This document shows, in pieces, positions 1 through 8,953 of a stretch of DNA of 64,000 nucleotides (positions are counted from its first letter, which is position 1; the number at the start of each line of letters is the position of its first letter). A program made the translations under genes and the position numbers. The notes under the pieces are model-generated. The model was not told the DNA's origin. It worked only from the letters and a program-made list of their open reading frames with translations, and did not search any database. Location: positions 1-64,000 of the forward strand of contig DAIDKH010000013.1 in assembly GCA_027450145.1 (NCBI GenBank). The letters are read 5' to 3'. Source of the stretch: Chthonomonadaceae bacterium. Its GTDB lineage: Bacteria > Armatimonadota > Chthonomonadetes > Chthonomonadales > Chthonomonadaceae.

Positions 1-1065
1 GGTTTTAAGTTCTCAGTCAATTGGCATCATGAATACATTGCCTGGGCGATTGACGAGGTGGTTGCAAGCCGGATTGATAATCTGGTCATAAACGTTCCAC
101 CAGGCAGCGGTAAAACCATGCTCGCCCGACGGGTACCCTCCATCCTGCCACCGATGCAGGTTAATGAGGCTTTAGAAGCCACAAAACTTTATTCCGTCGC
201 TGGTTTACTTACTGCAGAAAAATCGCTAATAAATGTGCGCCCGTTCAGGTCTCCGCACCACACTGTGAGTACCGCCGCACTGGTTGGCGGCGGTACTATC
301 CCGCGCCCCGGAGAGGTGAGCCTGGCCCATCACGGCGTTCTGTTTCTCGACGAGCTTCCGGAATTTGCCCGTGACGCTCTCGAGGTTCTCAGGCAACCAC
401 TGGAGGACGGGATTGTTCACGTGGCGCGCGTTTCCGCAACATTTGAGTTTCCTGCACAATTCACGCTTGTGGCTGCAATGAATCCATGCCCATGCGGTTA
501 TTTTGGGGACACTTTTCGTCAATGTACCTGTGTCCCAACTGCTGTACAAAAATATCAAAAGCGAATTTCAGGGCCACTGCTCGACAGAATAGATATCCAT
601 GTTGAAGTCCCACGCCTATCAGAAAACGAACTATTGCAAGTTCAACAGGGTGAGCCGTCTTCATCGATTCGGGACAGAGTATGCGAAGCCAGGAGCATTC
701 AAACGAGAAGGTTTGCGTCGGCAATTGCTACTCCAACGATAACATATACCGAGGACTCACCACCACATCCGGCTGATGAGACGTCTGTCAACAGCGACAA
801 AAGGGACCGTTACTCCCGCCCAATCTTTTGCAATGCGCAGATGGGTCCCGCTGAGATCCGCGAGTATTGCGCACCGTCCACAGACGTGAAAAATGTACTG
901 AAGGCTGCAATACAGCAGCTAGGACTTTCTGCTCGCGCATACGATCGTCTACTAAAAGTTGCTCGTACAGTTGCAGATCTTGCAGGTAGTACTAATATTG
1001 AGGTTGAACACATTGTTGAGGCGACGACATATCGAAGCTTAGACAGGAAGTTTTGGGGCGGATAA
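1..1065 (+). CDS. comM: ComM/YifB-type Mg-chelatase-like AAA+ ATPase, incomplete or chimeric at its N-terminus
   Basis: The reading frame is open to the left edge, so the start is not visible; a GTG at 58 is only an internal candidate. From the Walker A PPGSGKT (nt 91-111) onward it is a standard ComM: FRSPHHT, Walker B VLFLDELPEF (about nt 337-366), AMNPCPCGYFGD (about nt 475-510) and the C-terminal Mg-chelatase region with RAYDRLLKVART. ComM is a hexameric helicase for branch migration in natural transformation. Family members have about 500 residues and a Lon-like N-domain before Walker A. Here the residues before Walker A (NWHHEYIAWAID, then NLVINVPPGSGKT) instead resemble the N-terminus of phage terminase large subunits. 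This may be real recombination or an assembly join. The gene ends at a strong terminator. Confidence 0.85.
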   Translation, partial: GFKFSVNWHHEYIAWAIDEVVASRIDNLVINVPPGSGKTMLARRVPSILPPMQVNEALEATKLYSVAGLLTAEKSLINVRPFRSPHHTVSTAALVGGGTIPRPGEVSLAHHGVLFLDELPEFARDALEVLRQPLEDGIVHVARVSATFEFPAQFTLVAAMNPCPCGYFGDTFRQCTCVPTAVQKYQKRISGPLLDRIDIHVEVPRLSENELLQVQQGEPSSSIRDRVCEARSIQTRRFASAIATPTITYTEDSPPHPADETSVNSDKRDRYSRPIFCNAQMGPAEIREYCAPSTDVKNVLKAAIQQLGLSARAYDRLLKVARTVADLAGSTNIEVEHIVEATTYRSLDRKFWGG

Positions 1066-1109
1066 CCTGCAATTCGCAATTGAATTGCAGAAAAGGTTGA
1101 CAGATGGCA

Positions 1110-1148
1110 GGCCACTCTAGTCTTGGTACAGACCAGAGTGGCCTTTTG
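1110..1148 (+). terminator. Rho-independent terminator after the ComM gene
   Basis: Nine-base-pair perfect stem GGCCACTCT (1110-1118) / AGAGTGGCC (1135-1143), followed by TTTT. It lies 45 nt after the ComM stop and separates that gene from the hemerythrin operon. Confidence 0.85.
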
Positions 1149-1283
1149 CTTGGGTATTAATCAGTTCGTCGCCTGGCACCTTATTGCTGTGCACCTGGTA
1201 ATTTCCGTCTATTAGCGGATATCAAGCGGTACATAACTCCTTATAATAGTTGCATCATAAAAGCTACCGTTAGAGGTGAAGGA

Positions 1284-1940
1284 ATGTCGATACCGGTCTC
1301 GAATATGCCAGAAGAGGACTTTACGGATCCGCTCGCGAGGCTACAAGACTCCCACCGCAGGATTGAGCGATTTTTGGAGCTAACGCAAAACATTGCACTG
1401 CGCACGAATAGGCTGTCCGATTCTACGGACAGAGAGCACCTAAGGCTAGCATTGCGTTACCTCCGCAATGGCCCGCGCGTTCATTCTGACGATGAAGAGA
1501 TGTCGCTGTTCCCAAGGTTAAGGCAACTACGAAGCAATGATTGTCTGCTTGTAGCCGCAACAATAGATGATTTGGAAAAAGAGCACAACGTTGCGGCCCA
1601 TTCACACCGCAATATTGAGGAGCTATTTGAACGGTGGCTGAATAGCGGACCGCTAAACCAGGGTCATTACGTTCAGATCGTTCAAATGACAAATTCACTT
1701 CGGGAAGCTTACAGGTCGCACATAGAATACGAGGATACGGTGCTGTTTCCGCTCGCAAGCTCACTATTAACTGCTGAACAACTGTCGATAATAGGTAGCG
1801 AAATGCTAGATAGGCGCGTGCGAGCATCTGTCAGCATGTCAAGTACCTCCAAATGCGCAATTCGCCGACAGCAGCATCTACGTTCGTCATCCGACGAAAC
1901 TATCCAAAACTACGAGAAATCAGGTGGTTCACGACCGTGA
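1284..1940 (+). CDS. Hemerythrin-like (HHE domain) protein
   Basis: 218 residues. The spacing of His and acidic residues fits an HHE four-helix bundle: an early H in DSHRRIERF, then HSDDEEMSLFPRL, EKEHNVAAHSHRNIEEL and SHIEYEDTVLFPL, the duplicated H..E/LFP signature that binds a di-iron centre. Such proteins sense or bind O2 or NO, or help repair iron centres. The start ATG follows AGAGGTGAAGGA. The last ~40 residues are low-complexity and Ser/Arg rich. The stop overlaps a GTG for the next radical SAM gene (GTGA), so the two are probably translationally coupled. Context suggests a role in iron, heme or nitrosative-stress metabolism; that is inference. Confidence 0.85.
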   Translation: MSIPVSNMPEEDFTDPLARLQDSHRRIERFLELTQNIALRTNRLSDSTDREHLRLALRYLRNGPRVHSDDEEMSLFPRLRQLRSNDCLLVAATIDDLEKEHNVAAHSHRNIEELFERWLNSGPLNQGHYVQIVQMTNSLREAYRSHIEYEDTVLFPLASSLLTAEQLSIIGSEMLDRRVRASVSMSSTSKCAIRRQQHLRSSSDETIQNYEKSGGSRP

Positions 1941-3100
1941 CAACCATAAACCATTCACCAGCGCCAACTGCAAAAATTCCATACACTGCATTAGATTTCG
2001 CATCCAGTCCATTCGTTGCTTTCTATGAGGTAACACGAGCATGCGACTTGGTATGCAAGCATTGTCGAGCATGTGCCCAACCGCTATCTCATCCCCATGA
2101 GCTAACCAACTCCCAATCTCGAGCACTAATAGACCAATTCGCGTCCTTTCCAAAGCCTCCTACGCTTGTCTTCACGGGTGGCGACCCCATGAAGCGGGCG
2201 GACATCTTCGATCTTGTATGGCACGCAACGTCCGCCGGACTTACCACTGCAATGACCCCATCTGCTACGCCGTTGGTCACTAAAGAAGCAATCAAACGCC
2301 TTAAGGATGCAGGAATTAGTCGGCTGGCCGTTAGCTTGGATGGAGCAAATGCAACAACGCATGACGTGTTTCGTGGAGTTCCGGGTAGTTTCGACCGTAC
2401 GATGGAGATTCTCTCGAACGCAGAGGATGTAGGGTTAACCACGCAGATCAATACAACGGTAACCAGAAGGAACCTCAGTCAAATTGATGAGATTGCTGAT
2501 TTAATTGCCTCAAAACATATCGTGCTTTGGTCGGTATTTCTTCTCGTGCCAGTGGGACGTGGATTGGCTGAACAGAGAATTCGACCACACCAATACGAAG
2601 AAGTTTTTGATGTTTTATGGAGACAATCTCAGAAACAACAGTACGCAATAAAGACCACAGAAGCTCACCACTATCGTAGATTCGCATTGCAGCGGCTTGG
2701 AATTGATCCTGACGCGAATGGTAGTAACCTGCCTTCACAAGGCTCCCGCGTCGCCAGCCAACCTATAAAGGACAGAATACAACGCGCTCCATTGGGTGTT
2801 AACGATGGAAAGGGATGCATGTTTGTCAGCCACACCGGTGCCGTATACCCAAGCGGATTCATGCCTATTTCTGCGGGTAAGTTCCCTCGCCAGTCCATTG
2901 TAGACGTGTACCAGCACAGTGAGATCTTTAAAGCCTTGCGTAACCCTGATCTACTTGAAGGCAAATGCGGTCAATGTGAATACAGGACCATCTGCGGAGG
3001 AAGTCGCGCCCGTGCATTTTGTGTAACGAGAAATCCGTTGGCTGCTGAACCGGATTGTGTCTATATACCTACGGCATTAAGAACGGAGTCATCATGTTAA
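1937..3100 (+). CDS. Radical SAM/SPASM protein of the TIGR04053 type
   Basis: The radical SAM 4Fe-4S motif CDLVCKHC is at about residues 36-43, followed by FTGGDPMKR (the GGE-like SAM motif), TPSATPLVTKEA and LAVSLDGA. The C-terminal SPASM-type cluster includes KCGQCEYRTICGG and further Cys. The phrases TTVTRRNL and LWSVFLLVPVGRG are typical of TIGR04053 proteins, relatives of the heme-modifying enzymes AhbD/NirJ whose exact reaction I cannot state. I chose the GTG at 1937 because it overlaps the hemerythrin stop as GTGA and sits shortly before the conserved domain; an upstream ATG at 1853 would overlap that gene by 88 nt. It overlaps the next gene by 7 nt. Confidence 0.85.
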   Translation: MTTINHSPAPTAKIPYTALDFASSPFVAFYEVTRACDLVCKHCRACAQPLSHPHELTNSQSRALIDQFASFPKPPTLVFTGGDPMKRADIFDLVWHATSAGLTTAMTPSATPLVTKEAIKRLKDAGISRLAVSLDGANATTHDVFRGVPGSFDRTMEILSNAEDVGLTTQINTTVTRRNLSQIDEIADLIASKHIVLWSVFLLVPVGRGLAEQRIRPHQYEEVFDVLWRQSQKQQYAIKTTEAHHYRRFALQRLGIDPDANGSNLPSQGSRVASQPIKDRIQRAPLGVNDGKGCMFVSHTGAVYPSGFMPISAGKFPRQSIVDVYQHSEIFKALRNPDLLEGKCGQCEYRTICGGSRARAFCVTRNPLAAEPDCVYIPTALRTESSC

Positions 3101-4281
3101 GTGTAAGTAACCTGCTGTGCGACCACAAGGCCGGTAACGAAAAGCTAAGGTACGGCCACAAAAGTGCCGACCTTAACGGACCACCAAGGCCAGTTGTTGT
3201 ATGGGGTGTAACTAGAGCATGCAATTTGCGGTGCGTACACTGTTACGCTTCAGCCACGCCCGGCCCAGCACCCGGCGAACTGAGTCATGAGGAGGGAATT
3301 GCGCTCCTCAATGATTTAAAGAGCTTTGACGTACCTGCGGTACTTTTCAGTGGTGGTGAGCCGCTCGCTAGACCAGACACACCGGAACTGATTGGATATG
3401 CGTCGTCAATCGGGCTTACCAGTACACTGTCGACAAACGGCTTACTAATAGATGACACTATGGCAGATCGATTGGCAAGCTTGGGGCTCAAATATGCGGG
3501 AATAAGCATCGACGGCATACCGGAACGGCATGATAAACTTCGTGGAATGCCAGGAGCATTTGAACGGACGCTTGGTGCAATCGATCGATGCAGGGCGCGC
3601 GGAATTAAGGTTGGTATGCGCTTCACCGTCCACGGCCTCAATCGCTATGATCTCGACGAGATCTTTGATCTCTGTTTAGAACATGACGTTCAGCGTCTTT
3701 GCGTATACCACCTTGCCTATTCGGGGCGAGGAGGGAGCATGCAAAAGGTCGATCTAACCGCCGCCCAAACAAGGGACGTTGTCGACAAGATTTTTGAACG
3801 AACGCGCGAATGCCAACAAAATGGCAACGATTTAGAGGTTCTTACGGTCGATAACCATGCGGACGCAGCTTACGTTCTTCTAGCCCTTGAGGAGACAGAC
3901 CCACAGCGTGCGCAACTTGTACGAGAACGCCTTGCAGGCACTGGCGGCAACAGATCAGGTTGTAACATTGCAGCGATAGATCCAACAGGAAATGTACATT
4001 ACGATCAATTTACTTGGTACTACAACTGTGGAAATGTACGTGAGACACCGTTCAGCCAAATCTGGGCGGACGCAACTGATGAGAGATTAGCAATTCTCCG
4101 TGACCGAAAGCAGCATCTACCAGAGCGATGTAGATCGTGCAGGTTCCTAGACGTGTGCAATGGAAATTTGCGCACACGTGCGGAAGCAGCAACGGGCGAT
4201 TGGCTGGGTATGGACCCCAGCTGCTATCTCACCGACGAAGAGATTGGACGCGTACCTGTTTCCGCTGTGGGTCGGATTTAG
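3094..4281 (+). CDS. NirJ/AhbC-like radical SAM heme-biosynthesis protein
   Basis: 395 residues from the ATG at 3094, which overlaps the previous stop; a longer in-frame start at 3055 lies inside that gene and is unlikely. The radical SAM motif CNLRCVHC is at residues 43-50, then LFSGGEPLARPD, STNGLLID, GISIDG and MRFTVHGLN. The C-terminal part has NIAAIDPTGNVHYDQF, NCGNVRETPFSQIW and a Cys-rich SPASM-like end (RCRSCRFLDVC). This pattern is that of NirJ (heme d1 synthesis) and AhbC (12,18-didecarboxysiroheme deacetylase). No siroheme decarboxylase (AhbA/B) gene is in the window. The operon is hemerythrin, TIGR04053-type rSAM, then this gene. Confidence 0.8.
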   Translation: MLSVSNLLCDHKAGNEKLRYGHKSADLNGPPRPVVVWGVTRACNLRCVHCYASATPGPAPGELSHEEGIALLNDLKSFDVPAVLFSGGEPLARPDTPELIGYASSIGLTSTLSTNGLLIDDTMADRLASLGLKYAGISIDGIPERHDKLRGMPGAFERTLGAIDRCRARGIKVGMRFTVHGLNRYDLDEIFDLCLEHDVQRLCVYHLAYSGRGGSMQKVDLTAAQTRDVVDKIFERTRECQQNGNDLEVLTVDNHADAAYVLLALEETDPQRAQLVRERLAGTGGNRSGCNIAAIDPTGNVHYDQFTWYYNCGNVRETPFSQIWADATDERLAILRDRKQHLPERCRSCRFLDVCNGNLRTRAEAATGDWLGMDPSCYLTDEEIGRVPVSAVGRI

Positions 4282-4301
4282 GCGATGGCGTAGGATATAT
4301 T

Positions 4302-4348
4302 GTAGAGAGGCGCACTGGTGGTTCGCACCAGCACCTCTCTACTTTTAA
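4302..4348. terminator. Hairpin terminator between convergent operons
   Basis: Long stem GTAGAGAGG (4302-4310) / CCTCTCTAC (4334-4342) with an inner CTGGTG/CACCAG stem, followed by TTTTAAC on the plus strand and by an AT-rich tract (AATATATCC) on the minus strand. It lies between converging genes and probably serves both. Confidence 0.85.
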
Positions 4349-4379
4349 CTGTTCCACGTGAAACAACTGGATACTCAAA

Positions 4380-5426
4380 CTACACAACCACACATGCTTT
4401 GATAATATCTAGTTCCCCATTTGCCAACCCCTGAAGCGTTGCAGGCACCTCAGTCAGAGAAATATGGGTACTTATAAAGGAAGACGCATTAATGTCTCCA
4501 GAACGAATAAGTTGCAAAGCTCTTCGGAATGACCGCGGTGTATGGTGAAAGGATGCACGGAGCGTGATTTCATCGTAATGTAGACGCGTAGTATCTACCG
4601 TGATCGTACTTCCGGATGAACATCCTCCGAAGAGGTTCACTATCCCCCCCTTACGAACCATGTCTATTGCCAATGTCCAAGCCTGTGGTGAGCCAACAGC
4701 CTCTATCACCATATCCGCGCCGTAGCCTTTGGTAAGAGCTCGAACTTGCGATAGCACATCTGTGTGTTCGTCGACATCCACTGTTTGTAACGCGCCGAAC
4801 TCTTCGGCCAGTCGGAGTCTCGTTTGCCGACGTCCGACCGCGATGACCGAGCATCCGGCTAATACACTTAAGCGCACAAACATCAGGCCGATAGGTCCCA
4901 ATCCTAGCACCACAACCGTCGCACCTGCTTCTAACGGTGCAACTTCGAGACCACGCACGACGCAGGCAAGGGGCTCACTCATCGCAGCACACTCAAGAGG
5001 GGTACACTTGTCTACTAACAGCATGTTTTTTTCAACTATTCGAGCGGGAACTATTGCTTGTTCAGCGAACGCACCGTTAAAGAACTGCAAGTCCTCACAC
5101 AATTCCTCGCGACCGAGCTGGCAATAATAACAGCGGTTGCATGGCGCAGAATTTGCAGCCACGACCCTATCCCCCACGTGCCAGTTTGTTACCTTGGGTC
5201 CAACCTCTTCAATTACACCGGCAAACTCGTGCCCAAAAACCGCGGGTGGCGTGATCATTCGAGCATGATGGCCACGCCGAAAGACTTTTACATCTGTTCC
5301 ACATGTTAGCGCGCGCTCAACCCTAATCCGCACCTCTCCGGAGCCGGCTGAACGTATAGGCACATCTTCTAGAACCGCAGATTCTTTCCCATGTAGGACA
5401 ACGGCTCGCATATTCCAGCCTGTCAT
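4380..5426 (-). CDS. Zinc-dependent medium-chain alcohol/polyol dehydrogenase
   Basis: 348 residues, the usual size for the MDR family. Catalytic zinc ligands are visible as CGTDVKVF near residue 42 and GHEFAG, the structural zinc lobe as CNRCYYCQLGREELC, and the NAD(P) Rossmann motif as VVVLGLGPIG. It resembles sorbitol/threonine dehydrogenases; the substrate cannot be read from the sequence. Its start overlaps the stop of the upstream gene (ATGA), so it is the last gene of a three-gene minus-strand operon with a second MDR enzyme and a secreted beta-helix protein, which points to uptake and oxidation of a sugar or polyol. Confidence 0.9.
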   Translation of the reverse strand: MTGWNMRAVVLHGKESAVLEDVPIRSAGSGEVRIRVERALTCGTDVKVFRRGHHARMITPPAVFGHEFAGVIEEVGPKVTNWHVGDRVVAANSAPCNRCYYCQLGREELCEDLQFFNGAFAEQAIVPARIVEKNMLLVDKCTPLECAAMSEPLACVVRGLEVAPLEAGATVVVLGLGPIGLMFVRLSVLAGCSVIAVGRRQTRLRLAEEFGALQTVDVDEHTDVLSQVRALTKGYGADMVIEAVGSPQAWTLAIDMVRKGGIVNLFGGCSSGSTITVDTTRLHYDEITLRASFHHTPRSFRRALQLIRSGDINASSFISTHISLTEVPATLQGLANGELDIIKACVVV

Positions 5427-6481
5427 GAAACATTCACCACCACTTTCAGTACCCCATCCATCGGATGTGAGGCTGTGGCGAATGCCTCATTTAGATCCCG
5501 AAGGGGATAGTGGTGAGTTATTAGCTCGTCGACGTTGTAGTCGCCACCCCAGATCATTTCGGCGACCTCATTTTGTAGTGTGATATCACTGCTGTACGAA
5601 CCAATCACTGTCTTCTCATTAACGCATACCTCGCCAACGTCCAATTGAACGTTATCGTTCAATTGGGTTTGAGCAAATAATAGTATGCTCCCTCCCGGTC
5701 GCACCGAACGCATGCCACTCTTCAAAACTGCTGCATGAGGCACTGCAATCACCGCAACATCCGCGCCATCCGCAACCCCAAGCTCGGTAAGCCCAGCACT
5801 AACCTCATCAGGTGTCACAGCTAACGAGGCGCCAAAGCGTAGCGAGCTTTTCCTTCTGTAGGGCAAGGGATCTACTGTCACAACGAGCGCTCCCATTGAC
5901 GCTGCAGTTTTTGTAATTAGCAATCCAATTGGCCCCTGCCCGAATATTACTACGGCATCCGATGGCTCGACCTTACTACGTCGTAATCCCTTTACTACCG
6001 TATTTACAGGTTCCACCAGGGTCGCCGCCTCAAAGCTTATACCATCCGGTATACGTACCATACCGTGTCGTGTACAATGAGGCAGTACTCGCACGTACTC
6101 CGCATAGCCTCCACCAGCCGGCTCAAATCCCGCAGTGACCCCTGTCAATTTATACGTTGGACATTGAGCATAATCCCGATGTCTGCAATACCTGCAACTC
6201 GATTGGCAACACGGCACATGGTGCATTATCGCCACTCGATCGCCAACACTCCAGCCTTGCACATCCTGCCCAACTTGCACAATGGTTCCAGAAGTCTCAT
6301 GACCAAATACGCGGGGACCGGGTAACGAACCATGGTGAATTTTTTTTAAGTCCGTGCCGCATACACCGCACACCTCAACTTTTACAAGTACCTCTTCAGA
6401 GTGTATCGTAGGTATCGGTATCTGTTCTACGCGCACGTCATCTCTGCCGTAGTAAACTCCAGCCCACATCCTGTTATTCAT
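5423..6481 (-). CDS. Zinc-dependent medium-chain alcohol/polyol dehydrogenase, second copy
   Basis: 352 residues. It shows CGVCGTDLKK and GHETSG for the catalytic zinc, a modified structural zinc lobe with four Cys (CCQSSCRYCRHRDYAQC), and VVIFGQGPIG for cofactor binding. It is related to its downstream neighbour but clearly diverged, so the two probably act on different substrates or successive steps. ATGA overlaps occur at both ends, with the beta-helix gene upstream and the other dehydrogenase downstream, so the three genes are transcribed and translated as a unit. Confidence 0.9.
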   Translation of the reverse strand: MNNRMWAGVYYGRDDVRVEQIPIPTIHSEEVLVKVEVCGVCGTDLKKIHHGSLPGPRVFGHETSGTIVQVGQDVQGWSVGDRVAIMHHVPCCQSSCRYCRHRDYAQCPTYKLTGVTAGFEPAGGGYAEYVRVLPHCTRHGMVRIPDGISFEAATLVEPVNTVVKGLRRSKVEPSDAVVIFGQGPIGLLITKTAASMGALVVTVDPLPYRRKSSLRFGASLAVTPDEVSAGLTELGVADGADVAVIAVPHAAVLKSGMRSVRPGGSILLFAQTQLNDNVQLDVGEVCVNEKTVIGSYSSDITLQNEVAEMIWGGDYNVDELITHHYPLRDLNEAFATASHPMDGVLKVVVNVS

Positions 6482-8559
6482 TTGCGTAAATCCAGAGGAA
6501 AGGTTTCAGGTTCGTTCAATTTTTTCTGCAACTCACTACTATAGAGACTACTGCCCCAGCCATGCATTGGTATCCGTTTGATACCCAGCGCGAATGCAGG
6601 CGACTGGTCGCGCAGTCTAAAATCATGTAAACCAGGGTTTACAAACAGCGGGCGGGCTATCTTAGAATGCACATCCTGACCACGTCCCTGCCACTGGGCT
6701 AATGTAAGCCCTGCGAACGTAACGGGTCGCAGAGACGAGTTCCAATAGAGGTTATGGTCCATTTTAAAGTTGTCACCCGACCAATTTCCACCCAATAGAT
6801 CACCTTCATTGAAGTATACAATGTTATGTTCGAATGTAAATGACAGATGGTTTTCAGCAAGGCTTCGACGAATTTGCATGGACCGCGCAAACGCAAATAT
6901 ATTGTTTGTCACAAGATTATTCGCGCCATAGTGCTGATGCAACCCCCCAGATTGAGTGTTGTACACCACATTATTCTCTGCAATCACATTGGAGGTTCCT
7001 TCATCGAAGTAAATACCCCACCCACCATACGTTGCCGATGTGATGTCGTGAAGCAGATTGTGCCTAAGCACGGTGCCCGGCGCAACACCAAGTAAATAGA
7101 TGCCCCCCATATCCGATAACACCCCTTGACCAACACGTTCGATTACGTTGTTAGCTATGAGATTGTGATTGGCCTGGGAGGGAGCATATCCCCACGTCCA
7201 CCCCACGGAAATTCCTGTGTAATAGAGGTCTGCAATTGTGTTGTGATCCACAACATTGTGTGATGAACGCCCTATCCAAACGCCCGTTGCTGCTGGATGA
7301 ATGCGCCCGCATGCATCAAATACGCAGTTTCGAATAGTGTCATGGCCCGCGTTTAACTTCCCAACACGCTCAACAGTCTCTCCGATCTTGATACCACCGC
7401 TTCCTAAATCATAGCCCAAACAGTTTTGGACCAAGTCATACCTGCACCCTTCTCCCAGTTGTACTGCCCACGTACCAGTGTGCTCTACTCTGCAGTCTTG
7501 TAGTGCGACGTGCCTTGCTGATGTCATTTCAATTGCGGCGCCAAGGTCCGCGTCAGCCTGCGGAAAGTCATGGCCCAAAGGAGGTGTTAGATATGCTGTG
7601 TCCGCAAAAGTGAGTCCCTGGATTATAACATTTTTGACAAATCGATTCTGTTCACCATCACCCTCAACACGTAGTAGACAACTGAGCCGGGGCACAATAA
7701 CCTGTGTGGTCTCTGGCCGTTCATTTTGCACGGGTATATACGTTAAGGTGCTCGAAGGCCTATCCAGATACCACTGTCCAGGGTTACGAAGGCTTTCTTT
7801 AACGTTCGAGAAAGCGTAGCGATCCCCAGCATTGTAGTTTGCCCAGCCTGCCAAACTACATGTTGGGCCCGTGAAGGTAATAGTACGCGTAAGCGGATCA
7901 ATTTTGCGGATCCTGTTGCGAGCCATTGCCCAAATGTGAACGCACAATACCTCTACGTCCTGCTGATTCTGAAACGAGGCCGGCACCTGACCTTGTTTGT
8001 ACTGAAATTGATCATATCCAACCTTCGAGTTGGCAGGAGTCGGGTTAAGTGAATGCTGTACGGTGAACCATCCTCTAGCGGGCAAGCGGGGCCTTGATCG
8101 CCTTATGCCATTAGCCCACAGTTCCTGAAAATTAAACCCCGGTGAAGTCTTGGTTTGCCACCAGCCATTGGCACCTACCTGCCAGTGCGAAATAACCACG
8201 CCGCCTGTGAGGATCGGATGAGCATGCATTTGAGCCTTTATTATAAGTGGTGAGGTGCGACCACCGCACTCATCTGGAGTTATTACGATAGAGTGCTTTA
8301 GAGCGAACGTACCCGCTTCGATGATAATTGCGATAGGGCGGTTATAGTGCGGATTAGCTTTACGGAAGGCACTTACTTCTTGAAGAGCTCTACCTACTGT
8401 TGCAAATGGACCCATATTACTATTTGCAACTCTGTATGCGTTTGAACCACTCCAATCATCATTGCCGCGCACCGAAACATAAATGTCTAGCGAGTGTGCA
8501 CAAATTGGAATGGTGATAAGCATAAAGATGGGCAGCACGCTTCTGAACATTGATCTCAT
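6478..8559 (-). CDS. Secreted right-handed parallel beta-helix protein
   Basis: 693 residues from the ATG at 8559, chosen because AGGAG (complement of 8568-8572) lies eight bases upstream; an in-frame start 24 nt earlier lacks this. Residues 1-23 form a signal peptide ending near CAHS. The mature part begins with IYVSVRGNDDWSG, the usual opening of DUF1565-type beta-helix proteins, and its middle is a run of N-rich rungs (HNLIANNV, RHNLLHDI, ENNVVYNT, TNNIFAF) typical of pectate-lyase-like or NosD-type solenoids. It probably binds or cleaves a polysaccharide outside the cell; the sequence does not define the substrate. It is the first gene of an operon with two zinc dehydrogenases. Confidence 0.85.
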   Translation of the reverse strand: MRSMFRSVLPIFMLITIPICAHSLDIYVSVRGNDDWSGSNAYRVANSNMGPFATVGRALQEVSAFRKANPHYNRPIAIIIEAGTFALKHSIVITPDECGGRTSPLIIKAQMHAHPILTGGVVISHWQVGANGWWQTKTSPGFNFQELWANGIRRSRPRLPARGWFTVQHSLNPTPANSKVGYDQFQYKQGQVPASFQNQQDVEVLCVHIWAMARNRIRKIDPLTRTITFTGPTCSLAGWANYNAGDRYAFSNVKESLRNPGQWYLDRPSSTLTYIPVQNERPETTQVIVPRLSCLLRVEGDGEQNRFVKNVIIQGLTFADTAYLTPPLGHDFPQADADLGAAIEMTSARHVALQDCRVEHTGTWAVQLGEGCRYDLVQNCLGYDLGSGGIKIGETVERVGKLNAGHDTIRNCVFDACGRIHPAATGVWIGRSSHNVVDHNTIADLYYTGISVGWTWGYAPSQANHNLIANNVIERVGQGVLSDMGGIYLLGVAPGTVLRHNLLHDITSATYGGWGIYFDEGTSNVIAENNVVYNTQSGGLHQHYGANNLVTNNIFAFARSMQIRRSLAENHLSFTFEHNIVYFNEGDLLGGNWSGDNFKMDHNLYWNSSLRPVTFAGLTLAQWQGRGQDVHSKIARPLFVNPGLHDFRLRDQSPAFALGIKRIPMHGWGSSLYSSELQKKLNEPETFPLDLRK

Positions 8560-8892
8560 AACCAGTACTCCTGACAAATGCAATCAGGCTAGTATTTGCG
8601 GACAACGCAAGTTATTCCTGCATGCGTGCTGCCTCAGCAATATAACCTGCTGGCAGTTCAGCATAGACTGGTTAAATCATTTCGTGTCTACAACTCAGGG
8701 TACTACCGGATGCTATTGTGCTAAAGCCTCCCTAAGAATAAGCATTTTCACCTGGTGGCACACTTATTCGCGCGGGCACAACAGTGCGCAATTTTATTTT
8801 AAGACGTAACGGGGCTAGAAGCATGGGGCCGGAAGGTGTTTAGCTTGCAAATACGTTGACCGATCACGCTAAACCTCCAGAATGGGGTGTAC
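8560..8892. other. Intergenic region upstream of the beta-helix operon
   Basis: About 330 nt with no convincing gene on either strand. It should hold the minus-strand promoter of the beta-helix/dehydrogenase operon. I see no clear -35/-10 pair or operator. Confidence 0.4.
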
Positions 8893-8931
8893 AAATAGAA
8901 AGCGCCGTCAGCCATTGTGGCCTGCGGCGCT
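8893..8931 (-). terminator. Rho-independent terminator of the Met/His-rich protein gene
   Basis: Stem AGCGCCG (8901-8907) / CGGCGCT (8925-8931), extended by inner CAG/CTG and GCC/GGC pairs. On the minus strand it is followed by TTTCTATTT. It lies 23 nt after the stop of the small exported protein. Confidence 0.75.
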
Positions 8932-8953
8932 ATCATGACCTTCTAGAACTGGC

